From contig NZ_MKIO01000031.1 of assembly GCF_001938945.1 (NCBI RefSeq), forward strand, positions 327,474 to 371,415: a stretch of 43,942 nt of DNA. Direction: 5' to 3'. Below, piece after piece: positions 16,357-24,194 of this stretch. Below the pieces are notes generated by a model. It did no database searches, was not told the origin of the DNA, and saw only the letters and a program-made list of their open reading frames with translations. The translations under genes were made by a program, and so were the position numbers. The number at the start of each line of letters is the position of its first letter. Position 1 is the first letter of the stretch. The stretch is from Xaviernesmea rhizosphaerae (GTDB lineage: Bacteria; Pseudomonadota; Alphaproteobacteria; Rhizobiales; Rhizobiaceae).

Positions 16357-17862
16357 ATGAGCCAAACAGCAGATATCGTCATCATCGGCTCCGGGATCGG
16401 CGGCTCGACCATCGCGGCCGGACTGGCGGCCACGGGCGCTAAGATCCTGATCCTCGAAGCCGGCGATCATATCGCCGATCTGCCCGTCAACCGCGACCAG
16501 CGCGCGATCTTCCAGCAGGGCCATTTCCGCCCGAAGGAAACCTGGTACGAGGTGGACGGCACCGGCTTCAATCCCGGCAACTATTATTATGTCGGCGGCA
16601 ATTCGAAGTTTTACGGCGCGGTGCTCACCCGCTACCGCAAGGAAGATTTCGGCGTGCTCCAGCATCAGGAGGGCGTCTCCCCCGCCTGGCCTTTTGCCTA
16701 TGAGGAGCTGGAGCCCTGGTACAGCTGGGCAGAACAGCTCTACCAGGTGCGCGGCGCGCTGGGTGACGATCCGACCGAGCCGGCCCATTCGAAGCCCTAC
16801 CCTTACCCGCCTGTGCCAGACGAGCCTGCGATCGCCGATGTCAGGGCGCGGCTGAAGCGCGCCGGGCTGCATCCGGCCTCCCTGCCGCTCGGCGTGGATA
16901 TCGACAGCTGGCTCGCCAAGGCCAGGACACCCTGGGATGCGCATCCCAATTCCCGGGATGGCAAGATGGATGCCGAGACGACCGCGCTGGCGCTGGCGCT
17001 GCGCCATGTCAATGTCCGCCTTCAGACGAAATCCCGTGTTGTGCGGCTGGAGACGGGCGAAGACGGCCGGGTGAACCGGATCGTCTATGTCAAAGACGGC
17101 CAGACCGCCTCGATCGCGGCGAAGAAGGTGATCCTCTCGGCGGGCGCTGTGCAATCCGCCGTGCTGCTGCTGCGCTCGGCCAATGACCGCTTTCCCAAGG
17201 GGCTGGCCAATGGCTCCGATCAGGTCGGGCGCAATTTCATGAACCACAATTCTAGCGCCGTGATCGCCCTTTCGCCGCGCTTCCGCAACACGTCGATCTA
17301 TCAGAAGACCTTCGCCTTCAACGACTTCTACCTGACGGATGGCGAAGGCGGGCCGCCGCTTGGCAATGTCCAGCTTCTCGGCCGCGTGTCCGGCACGATC
17401 CTCAAGGGCACGATGCCGCGCGTGCCGCAATGGGCGCTCGACCGCTTCGCCCGCCACGCCATCGATTTCTACGCCATGAGCGAGGACATTCCCAACCCGG
17501 AAAGCCGGGTGATGGTGGATGGCGACAGGGTGGTGCTGCAATGGCGCCGGACGAACTGGAACGCACATCTGGCGCTGGTGGCCAAGCTCAAGGGCGTGCT
17601 GAAATCGATCGGCTTTCCCGTGGTGCTCGCCAAGGCCTTCGACAAGCGCACGCCCTCGCACCAGTGCGGCACGGTGAGGATCGGCACGGACCCTGCGGAA
17701 GCACCGCTCGACATCTTCTGCCGCGCCTTCGAGCACCGAAACCTCTTCGTGGTCGATGCCGGCTTCCTGCCCACCTCGGCGGCGGTGAACCCGGCGCTGA
17801 CGGTGGCGGCCCAGGCGCTGCGCGTGGCCGACCACATCGCGGCGACGGATCTGCGCGCATGA
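16357..17862 (+). CDS. GMC-family FAD-dependent oxidoreductase 1
   Basis: A flavin oxidoreductase of 501 residues in the glucose-methanol-choline family, which oxidises alcohols or sugar hydroxyls. The FAD-binding dinucleotide motif is at the N-terminus (IVIIGSGIGGSTIAAGLA, then LILEAG). The C-terminal domain carries the expected active-site pair: His435 in PSHQCGTVRIG and Asn478 in AAVNPALTVA. No signal peptide is seen, so it acts in the cytoplasm. It follows the sugar importer ATPase by 14 bases and precedes a second GMC gene by 50 bases. Members of this subgroup include sugar and glycoside 3-dehydrogenases and pyranose oxidase-like enzymes; a role on the imported sugar is inference. Confidence 0.88.
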   Translation: MSQTADIVIIGSGIGGSTIAAGLAATGAKILILEAGDHIADLPVNRDQRAIFQQGHFRPKETWYEVDGTGFNPGNYYYVGGNSKFYGAVLTRYRKEDFGVLQHQEGVSPAWPFAYEELEPWYSWAEQLYQVRGALGDDPTEPAHSKPYPYPPVPDEPAIADVRARLKRAGLHPASLPLGVDIDSWLAKARTPWDAHPNSRDGKMDAETTALALALRHVNVRLQTKSRVVRLETGEDGRVNRIVYVKDGQTASIAAKKVILSAGAVQSAVLLLRSANDRFPKGLANGSDQVGRNFMNHNSSAVIALSPRFRNTSIYQKTFAFNDFYLTDGEGGPPLGNVQLLGRVSGTILKGTMPRVPQWALDRFARHAIDFYAMSEDIPNPESRVMVDGDRVVLQWRRTNWNAHLALVAKLKGVLKSIGFPVVLAKAFDKRTPSHQCGTVRIGTDPAEAPLDIFCRAFEHRNLFVVDAGFLPTSAAVNPALTVAAQALRVADHIAATDLRA

Positions 17863-17912
17863 GGCCGGCGGCCCGCAATTTCAGCCTTTCCTGCCTTCGA
17901 TAGGATCGCGAC

Positions 17913-19568
17913 ATGCATTTCGATTACATCATCACCGGGGCCGGCCCCGCAGGCTGCGTGCTCGCCAACCGGCTGAGCGAGGATCCGACGGTCAAGGTCC
18001 TGCTGCTCGAAGCCGGCGGCGGCGACTGGAACCCGCTGTTCCACATGCCGGCCGGCTTTGCCAAGATGACCAAGGGCGTGGCCAGCTGGGGCTGGCAGAC
18101 GGTGCCGCAGAAGCACATGAAGAACCGGGTGCTACGCTATACCCAGGCCAAGGTCATCGGCGGCGGCTCCTCGATCAACGCCCAGCTCTATGCGCGCGGC
18201 AATGCCGCCGATTACGATCTCTGGGCCAATGAAGAAGGCTGCGCCGGCTGGGACTATCGCTCGATCCTGCCCTATTTCAAACGGGCGGAGGACAATCAGC
18301 GCTTCGCCGATGATTACCATGCCTATGGCGGCCCGCTCGGCGTTTCCATGCCGGTTTCGGCCCTGCCGATCTGCGACGCCTATATCCGCGCCGGCCAGGA
18401 GCTGGGCATTCCCTATAACCCCGACTTCAACGGCCGCCAGCAGGCCGGCGTCGGATTCTATCAGCTGACCCAGCGCAACCGCCGGCGCTCCTCCGCCTCG
18501 CTCGCCTATCTCGCGCCGATCAAGGACCGCCGCAACCTGACCGTCCGGCTGAATGCGCGTGTCATGCGGATCGTGCTGGAAGGAACGCGCGCCGTCGGCG
18601 TCGAGATTGCCGGCAAGGCGGGAACGGAGATCCTCCGCGCGGAGCGCGAGGTGCTGGTTTCGTCAGGCGCGATCGGCTCGCCGAAACTGCTCCTGCAATC
18701 GGGCATCGGCCCGGTCGAGCATCTAAGCAGTGTCGGCGTCAAAGTGCTGCACGACCTACCGGGCGTCGGCGGCAATCTGCAGGATCATCTCGATCTCTTC
18801 GTCATTGCCGAATGCACGGGCGACCACACCTATGACGGCGTGGCCAAGCTCCACCGCACGCTCTGGGCCGGGCTGCAATATGCGCTGTTCCGCTCCGGCC
18901 CCGTGGCCTCCTCGCTCTTCGAGACCGGCGGCTTCTGGTATGCCGACCCTGAGGCCCGCTCGCCCGACATCCAGTTCCATCTCGGGCTCGGCTCCGGCAT
19001 CGAGGCCGGCGTGGAGAAGCTGAAGAATGCCGGCGTCACGCTGAATTCGGCCTATCTCCACCCCCGCTCGCGCGGCACGGTGCGGCTTTCCTCCTCCGAT
19101 CCGGCGGCCGCTCCCCTGATCGATCCGAACTATTGGGCCGATCCGCACGACCGGACCATGTCGCTCGAAGGTCTGAAGATCGCCCGCGAGATCATGCAGC
19201 AGGCAGCCCTGAAACCCTTCGTCCTGGCCGAGCGCCTGCCGGGTCCCAATATCAGGACCGATGCCGAGCTGTTCGACTATGGCTGCGCCAATGCCAAGAC
19301 CGACCATCACCCTGTCGGCACCTGCAAGATGGGCACAGGACCGGAAGCGGTGGTCGGCCTCGATCTCAAGGTGCACGGGCTGGAAGGCCTGCGCGTCTGC
19401 GACTCGTCGGTCATGCCGCGCGTGCCCTCCAGCAACACCAATGCGCCGACGATCATGGTGGGCGAAAAAGGCGCCGACATCATCCGCGGCCTGCCGCCGC
19501 TGCCCTCGGCGATCTTTGCCCATGAGCGCAACGACGCACGGCCGCGCGCACGGGCCGAGATCCGCTAG
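17913..19568 (+). CDS. GMC-family FAD-dependent oxidoreductase 2 (choline dehydrogenase-like)
   Basis: A second GMC oxidoreductase of 551 residues, closer to choline/alcohol dehydrogenases (BetA, AlkJ). The N-terminus has YIITGAGPAGCVLANRLSED and LLLEAGG. The GMC signature is GGGSSINAQLYARG. The C-terminal active site is DHHPVGTCKMG (His465/His466) with Asn in SSNTNAPT. It shares little with the preceding GMC protein beyond these motifs, so it is not a recent tandem duplicate. Context rather than sequence argues against a choline role: no betaine aldehyde dehydrogenase or BetI gene is adjacent. It probably oxidises an alcohol group in the pathway of this locus. Confidence 0.9.
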   Translation: MHFDYIITGAGPAGCVLANRLSEDPTVKVLLLEAGGGDWNPLFHMPAGFAKMTKGVASWGWQTVPQKHMKNRVLRYTQAKVIGGGSSINAQLYARGNAADYDLWANEEGCAGWDYRSILPYFKRAEDNQRFADDYHAYGGPLGVSMPVSALPICDAYIRAGQELGIPYNPDFNGRQQAGVGFYQLTQRNRRRSSASLAYLAPIKDRRNLTVRLNARVMRIVLEGTRAVGVEIAGKAGTEILRAEREVLVSSGAIGSPKLLLQSGIGPVEHLSSVGVKVLHDLPGVGGNLQDHLDLFVIAECTGDHTYDGVAKLHRTLWAGLQYALFRSGPVASSLFETGGFWYADPEARSPDIQFHLGLGSGIEAGVEKLKNAGVTLNSAYLHPRSRGTVRLSSSDPAAAPLIDPNYWADPHDRTMSLEGLKIAREIMQQAALKPFVLAERLPGPNIRTDAELFDYGCANAKTDHHPVGTCKMGTGPEAVVGLDLKVHGLEGLRVCDSSVMPRVPSSNTNAPTIMVGEKGADIIRGLPPLPSAIFAHERNDARPRARAEIR

Positions 19569-19708
19569 GGCGGCGAGCGGGGAAGGCGTCTCGGTGCACG
19601 ACATAAAGGTTTTGCCGTTTTGCACACCCTCGTCCGCCGCGAACACTGGCTTCAAGCTTTCGGAACGCGATGCAAAAGCCGCGCTGAACGCGCGCAAAGG
19701 AGAACGTC

Positions 19709-20878
19709 ATGACCGATGTGAGGGTAGCCGTGCTGGGCGGCTCGGGCTGGATGGGCAAGGTGCACATCATGGCCTACCAGACCTTCCCGCATTTCTTCGG
19801 CACATCCCACGGCACGGCGCGCGTGGTGGCGGTCACCGACCGGGACCCGCGCCGCGCCGGGGATCTTGCCGCCCGTGCGCCTGAGGCAAAAATCCTTCAG
19901 GACTGGCAGGCGGCGATCGATGATCCCGAGATCGATCTGATCGACATCTGCCTGCCGGACAACCTGCATTTCGAGGTGGCGCATGCCGCGCTCCTGGCCG
20001 GAAAGCATGTCTTCTGCGAAAAGCCGCTGGCCGATACAGCAGCGCAGGCGCGCATTCTCGCCGATCTCGCGCGCGAAAAGGGCGTGATCACCCGCGTCGG
20101 CCACGCCTTTCCGCGCAATCCCGTCCATGACCTTGCCAAGGAGATCATCGAGGCCGGCGAGATCGGCGAGATCACGCTGTTCAAGGGCTGCCAGCATATC
20201 GATGTCTTCGGCGATCCGCTCGCCCCCTTCATGTGGCGCGCCGATGGCGATCTGGCGCCGACGGGCATCGTCGGCGATACCGGCTCGCATGTGTTCAGCT
20301 TCATGGAATTTCTCGTCGGGCGCGTGACGTCGCTGATCGCCGACAACATCATCACCAGCCCGCGGCGGCCGGTGGTGGAGGGCTCGGGCCTTGGCGGGCA
20401 GGCGAGGCTCACGGGCGAGGAGCGCTGGGCCGAAGTGACCAATCCCGACGCCACCAACCTCCTCTGCCGCTTCGAGAACGGCGCAGCTGGCCTTGTCGAT
20501 TTCAGCCGCGTGGCGACGGGGCGCAAGTTCCGCCAGGGCTACGAGATCTACGGCACCAAAGGAAGCCTCCTTTACGATTATGACGAGGTGAACCGGCTGC
20601 GCTTCTACAGCCATGTCGATCGGCCCGGCCGCGCCGGCTTCCGCGCCATCGATGTTGGCCCGGAGCATCCCTCCTACCGCGCCTTCCTGCCGCTGCCCAA
20701 TTTCGCCCTCGGCTACAATGAAAGCAAGATCATCGAGGCGGCGGAGGTAATCCGCTCGATCACCACCAACACGCCGATGTGGCCGACCTTCGAGAGCGGC
20801 CACCACATCTGCCAGATCGTCGATGCCTGCATGGAATCCTCCCGCCTCCGGCGCTGGGTCGATATCCCGCTGGCCTAA
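19709..20878 (+). CDS. Gfo/Idh/MocA-family oxidoreductase
   Basis: An NAD(P)-dependent dehydrogenase of 389 residues in the glucose-fructose oxidoreductase / inositol dehydrogenase / MocA family. The Rossmann motif is VAVLGGSGWMGKVHI at the N-terminus, and the conserved catalytic-region Lys is in CEKPLADT. A C-terminal beta-sheet substrate domain follows (about 130-380). AAAGGAGAA precedes the ATG. Family members oxidise or reduce sugar and cyclitol hydroxyls, often at C2 or C3. It lies 140 bases after the second GMC gene, with no terminator-like hairpin between them, so co-transcription is likely. Confidence 0.92.
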   Translation: MTDVRVAVLGGSGWMGKVHIMAYQTFPHFFGTSHGTARVVAVTDRDPRRAGDLAARAPEAKILQDWQAAIDDPEIDLIDICLPDNLHFEVAHAALLAGKHVFCEKPLADTAAQARILADLAREKGVITRVGHAFPRNPVHDLAKEIIEAGEIGEITLFKGCQHIDVFGDPLAPFMWRADGDLAPTGIVGDTGSHVFSFMEFLVGRVTSLIADNIITSPRRPVVEGSGLGGQARLTGEERWAEVTNPDATNLLCRFENGAAGLVDFSRVATGRKFRQGYEIYGTKGSLLYDYDEVNRLRFYSHVDRPGRAGFRAIDVGPEHPSYRAFLPLPNFALGYNESKIIEAAEVIRSITTNTPMWPTFESGHHICQIVDACMESSRLRRWVDIPLA

Positions 20879-20890
20879 CGAAATGCCCTC

Positions 20891-20994
20891 TAAAGTGTCG
20901 GACTGAAAATCGTGCTCAGTCCGGTGCTCTACTTTTTTGTTTGTGCATCGGATTCATCCGAAAACCGGTTCCCACTTTTCGGTCCGATGCTCTA
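20891..20994 (+). repeat. Two-module palindromic element (GCATCGGA family) before the flavoprotein gene
   Basis: Module one pairs CGGACTG (20899-20905) with CAGTCCG (20917-20923). A T-rich joint (ACTTTTTTG) follows. Module two pairs GCATCGGA (20945-20952) with TCCGATGC (20983-20990), with an inner stem CCGAAAA/TTTTCGG. The same layout recurs at 40149-40248, with related single or reversed modules at 24072-24157, 33859-33903 and 41996-42042. It ends 13 bases before the flavoprotein start and may modulate its expression. Confidence 0.75.
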
Positions 20995-21007
20995 GGAGAG
21001 CCGCAGG

Positions 21008-23113
21008 ATGACGCTTGACGTTCCGCAAACCGTTCTCGACGCCTTGACGGATGTCGACATGCCCCGGCTCGCGCCGGTGGACCCCGCGTCGGAGACGCTG
21101 AGGCTTGCCGGTTTCGACGTGCCGGTCTACCGCGCCGGCTGCGTCGTGATCGGCTCCGGCGCTGCGGGCCTGCGCGCCGCCGTGGAGGCGAAGCGCCGCG
21201 GAAATCATGTGGTGATCGTCAGCCAGAGCGCCTGGGGCGGCACGTCCGCCTGCTCCGGTTCCGACAAGCAGACGCTGCACACCGCCAACACCGCCGATCG
21301 CGGCGATGATTTCAAGGCCATGGCGCGGGCGATCCGGGCCGGCGGCGCCATGGACGAGGATACGGCCTATGTCGAGGCGGTCGGCTCGGCGCGGATGATG
21401 GCCTCGCTGCAATTCATCGGCCTGCCCCTGCCCCAGGATGCCTATGGCGGGACGCTGCGCTACCAGACCGACCATGACGAGGTGGGCCGCGCGACGAGCT
21501 GCGGACCGCGCACCTCGCGGCTGATGGTGCAGGTGCTCGCCCGCGAGGCGCTGCAGCTCGCCATTCCCTTCTTCAACCAGACCACGGGCCTGCGCCTGCT
21601 GACGGAGGGCAGCGGGGACCGGCGCCATATCGTGGGCCTTCTGGCCACCCGCGCCGCCGAGCGAAGCCCAAACAATCCTTACGGCTTCGCGCTGTTTGCC
21701 TGCGGCGCCGTCGTGCTGGCAGCCGGCGGGCCGGGCGAGCTCTATCGCGACAGCGTCTATCCCAACGGCTGTTTCGGCGCGCTCGGACTGGCGCTGCAGG
21801 CCGGCCTGATCCTCACCAATCTCACCGAAAGCCAGTTCGGCATCGGCACCCGGCGCGAGGGCTTTCCCTGGAACCTCTCCGGCACCTATGTCCAGGCGCT
21901 GCCGCATATCTACGCGCTCGACACGGAGGGCCGGGAGCATCATTTCCTTGCGGATTACTATCGCACCACGCAGGAAATGGCGTCGAACATCTTCCGAAAG
22001 GGCTATCAATGGCCGTTTCACGCCGAGCGCATGCTCGATTTCGGCTCCAGCCTGATCGATCTCGCCATTGTCAGGGAGACCGCGCTCGGGCGACGCGTCC
22101 TCATGGATTTCAACCGCAACCCCCTGCCCGTTCCTGGCGACCTGCCCTTTGACCTTGGCCGGCTCGATGAGGATGTCCGCGCCTATCTGGGAGCGGCCGG
22201 CGCTACCCAGGCAAGCCCGATCGAGCGCCTTCGCCATATGAACCCGCTGGCGATCGAGCTTTACCGCCGCTACAAGTTCGACATTGCCGAAGACCCGCTC
22301 GAATTCGCCGTCAACAACCAGCACATGAATGGCGGCGTGATGGTCGACATCTGGGGCCGCAGCACGCTCTCCGGCTGCTATGCCGTGGGCGAAGCCGCGG
22401 GCACCCATGGGGTGACGCGGCCGGGCGGCGCAGCGCTGAATGCCGGCCAGGTCTTCGGCACGCGCGCGGCGGAGCATCTCGACGCCACCGGCTGGGCCAG
22501 ACAGCCTGCCGCCCACGACCTTGCCGCATCTGGCGGCGCGGCGCTGGAGCAGTGTCTTGCCGTGCTCCGGCCGGAAAGCCCGCTCGACGTGAAGACCCTG
22601 CGCACCGACATTCAGGCCCGGATGAGCGACAGCGCCGGGCTGATCTGCCGGGCCGACGAGGTCGCGGCGGCTCTGGAGGAAGCCCACCGGCTGAACACCG
22701 CCATCCGCGAAAACGGCATCGCCTATGACCGCCCCGCGGAGATCGGCCGCGTGCTGCAATGGCATCAGATGGCGCTGGCCTCCGAAGCGGTGCTGACGGC
22801 GCTCGACCACTTCATCCGCAATGGCGGCGGCAGCCGCGGCGCGCGCGCCATCTGCGATCCGCAGGGCGCCTTGACGCCCCACACCCGCTCCGGCCCGCTG
22901 GAAGCCTTCCGCTTTCGCGCCGAAGAGGAGGCCCACCGCGGCGAACAGATCCTCGTCTTTCACGACGGAACCCGCCTGCATGTGGCCACCCGCCCCAACC
23001 GCCGCTTCGACGAAGCAGCCAAGCCCTTCTTCGAGCGCGACTGGCCGGCCTGGCTCACGGGCGCGCTGTTTGATGTCGAAAGGGAGAAGGAAGTGGATAT
23101 CAAGTCGGGCTGA
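21008..23113 (+). CDS. Fumarate reductase/succinate dehydrogenase-like FAD-binding protein
   Basis: A 701-residue flavoprotein of the FAD_binding_2 family (fumarate reductase, L-aspartate oxidase, 3-ketosteroid dehydrogenase). The FAD motif is VVIGSGAAGLRAAVEAKRRG (about residues 46-65), then WGGTSACSGSDKQ. The second FAD segment near residue 460 is GCYAVGEAAGTHGVTRPGGA, preceded by QHMNGGVMVD. The C-terminal helical region resembles the SdhA C-terminus. No iron-sulfur or membrane-anchor subunit gene is adjacent, so electrons must pass to another acceptor such as oxygen or a soluble carrier. GGAGAG lies 7 nt upstream of the ATG. It is the last plus-strand gene of the catabolic block. The substrate is unknown. 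Confidence 0.87.
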   Translation: MTLDVPQTVLDALTDVDMPRLAPVDPASETLRLAGFDVPVYRAGCVVIGSGAAGLRAAVEAKRRGNHVVIVSQSAWGGTSACSGSDKQTLHTANTADRGDDFKAMARAIRAGGAMDEDTAYVEAVGSARMMASLQFIGLPLPQDAYGGTLRYQTDHDEVGRATSCGPRTSRLMVQVLAREALQLAIPFFNQTTGLRLLTEGSGDRRHIVGLLATRAAERSPNNPYGFALFACGAVVLAAGGPGELYRDSVYPNGCFGALGLALQAGLILTNLTESQFGIGTRREGFPWNLSGTYVQALPHIYALDTEGREHHFLADYYRTTQEMASNIFRKGYQWPFHAERMLDFGSSLIDLAIVRETALGRRVLMDFNRNPLPVPGDLPFDLGRLDEDVRAYLGAAGATQASPIERLRHMNPLAIELYRRYKFDIAEDPLEFAVNNQHMNGGVMVDIWGRSTLSGCYAVGEAAGTHGVTRPGGAALNAGQVFGTRAAEHLDATGWARQPAAHDLAASGGAALEQCLAVLRPESPLDVKTLRTDIQARMSDSAGLICRADEVAAALEEAHRLNTAIRENGIAYDRPAEIGRVLQWHQMALASEAVLTALDHFIRNGGGSRGARAICDPQGALTPHTRSGPLEAFRFRAEEEAHRGEQILVFHDGTRLHVATRPNRRFDEAAKPFFERDWPAWLTGALFDVEREKEVDIKSG

Positions 23114-23246
23114 CAGAGGCCTGGTGAAGTGAATTGCCAATTCTTTCGGCTGACGTCGCACGAATTGATACAATCAGAGAGTATCGTATGCCCTGGTTTT
23201 ATGCAATCAATGCGGAGCACATCCGCATGTGAGACAGGAGCAGGAC

Positions 23247-24062
23247 ATGGGCGTGACACTGAAAGTGGGGTCGGACTACAGCATCGACATGGGCAACTAT
23301 GATTTCGGTGGTGCGCCCACGGGTCATGCTCACGTCACCTCCTACACCAAGACCTCGATCACCGGTTACATTGACGATGTGAACGTGGTCATCACCGGCA
23401 AGGGTTTCACCTACAGCAGTCAGGGGATTGTCGGCGGAACCGTCACGGGGCTCGTCGTGAAAGAGGGCAGCGCGCTCCTTGCTTCCGTGTCTGGCCTCAA
23501 CCTTTCCGTGAAGACTCTGAACAAGCTTGCCAGCAGCGGAAGCGACGCTGACTGGAAGGCTGCGACCGTCAACGTCTTCTCAGGCGCTGACAATGTCTCC
23601 GGCAGCAACCACGCCGACACGCTGCTGGGCTATAAAGGAAATGACACGCTTTCAGGCAACAGCGGCGACGACACGCTATATGGTGGCGATGGAAACGACA
23701 CGCTGCTCGGCGGGCTCGGTGCGGACAATCTCTATGGTGGAGCGGGGAAAGACAGCTTCATCTACAAGAGCGTGGGGGAGTCGAACGCTTTGAACGGGAT
23801 CGACACGATCCATGATTTCTGGGGCAAAGCCGGCGACCGCATCAATCTCTCGGCCATCGATGCCAACAGCCTGACGTCGAAGAACGATGCCTTTTCCTTC
23901 ATCGGCGCGAAAGCCTTCTCGGGCAAGGCCGGAGAACTGCGCGTCGAGAAACAGGCGGAAGACACCTATGTCTATGCCGACACCGATGGAGACAAGGTGG
24001 CGGATTTTCAAATTCACCTCGATGGCGCGCTCACCATGAGCAAGGGATTTTTCGTTCTCTAG
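23247..24062 (+). CDS. RTX-type calcium-binding secreted protein
   Basis: A 271-residue protein with glycine-aspartate RTX nonapeptide repeats in the middle (about residues 124-170: GNDTLSG, GDDTLYGG, GNDTLLGG, ADNLYGGAGKDSF). These bind calcium and fold into a beta-roll outside the cell. The C-terminal stretch (GIDTIHDFWGKAGDRINLSAI) resembles the serralysin-type C-terminal region that follows the repeats. No Sec signal peptide is present, as expected for type I secretion with a C-terminal signal. The first about 110 residues are beta-rich with no catalytic domain I recognise. The start at 23247 has CAGGAGCAGG just upstream. No type I exporter gene lies in the window. Confidence 0.85.
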   Translation: MGVTLKVGSDYSIDMGNYDFGGAPTGHAHVTSYTKTSITGYIDDVNVVITGKGFTYSSQGIVGGTVTGLVVKEGSALLASVSGLNLSVKTLNKLASSGSDADWKAATVNVFSGADNVSGSNHADTLLGYKGNDTLSGNSGDDTLYGGDGNDTLLGGLGADNLYGGAGKDSFIYKSVGESNALNGIDTIHDFWGKAGDRINLSAIDANSLTSKNDAFSFIGAKAFSGKAGELRVEKQAEDTYVYADTDGDKVADFQIHLDGALTMSKGFFVL

Positions 24063-24071
24063 GCCTCGGGA

Positions 24072-24157
24072 CCGAGAAGCGGGGACCGCTTTTCGGAAAA
24101 ATCCGATGTAAAACAAGAGCCTCAAGCATCGGACTGCGCGGATCGCCAGTCCGATGC
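24072..24157. terminator. Double hairpin between convergent genes (bidirectional terminator-like, repeat family)
   Basis: Between the convergent stops of the RTX and aminotransferase genes there are two stems: CCGAGAAGCGG with CCGCTTTTCGG (24072-24096), and a perfect 11-bp pair GCATCGGACTG/CAGTCCGATGC (24126-24157). Sequence and layout match the GCATCGGA mosaic palindromes in reverse orientation. It could end transcription from both sides. Confidence 0.6.
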
Positions 24158-24194
24158 GCGATGAGTGCCTGTTCGCCTTTCGGCGCGCTTGCGA

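Noticed and set aside
15889..17835. 648-codon minus-strand frame opposite the GMC oxidoreductase
   Set aside because: It crosses the boundary between the ATPase and GMC genes and has no family motifs; it is a shadow of the real genes.
20954..23173. 739-codon minus-strand open frame opposite the flavoprotein
   Set aside because: It has no recognisable domain, while the plus-strand frame has two FAD motifs and a good ribosome binding site. It is a mirror of codon bias.
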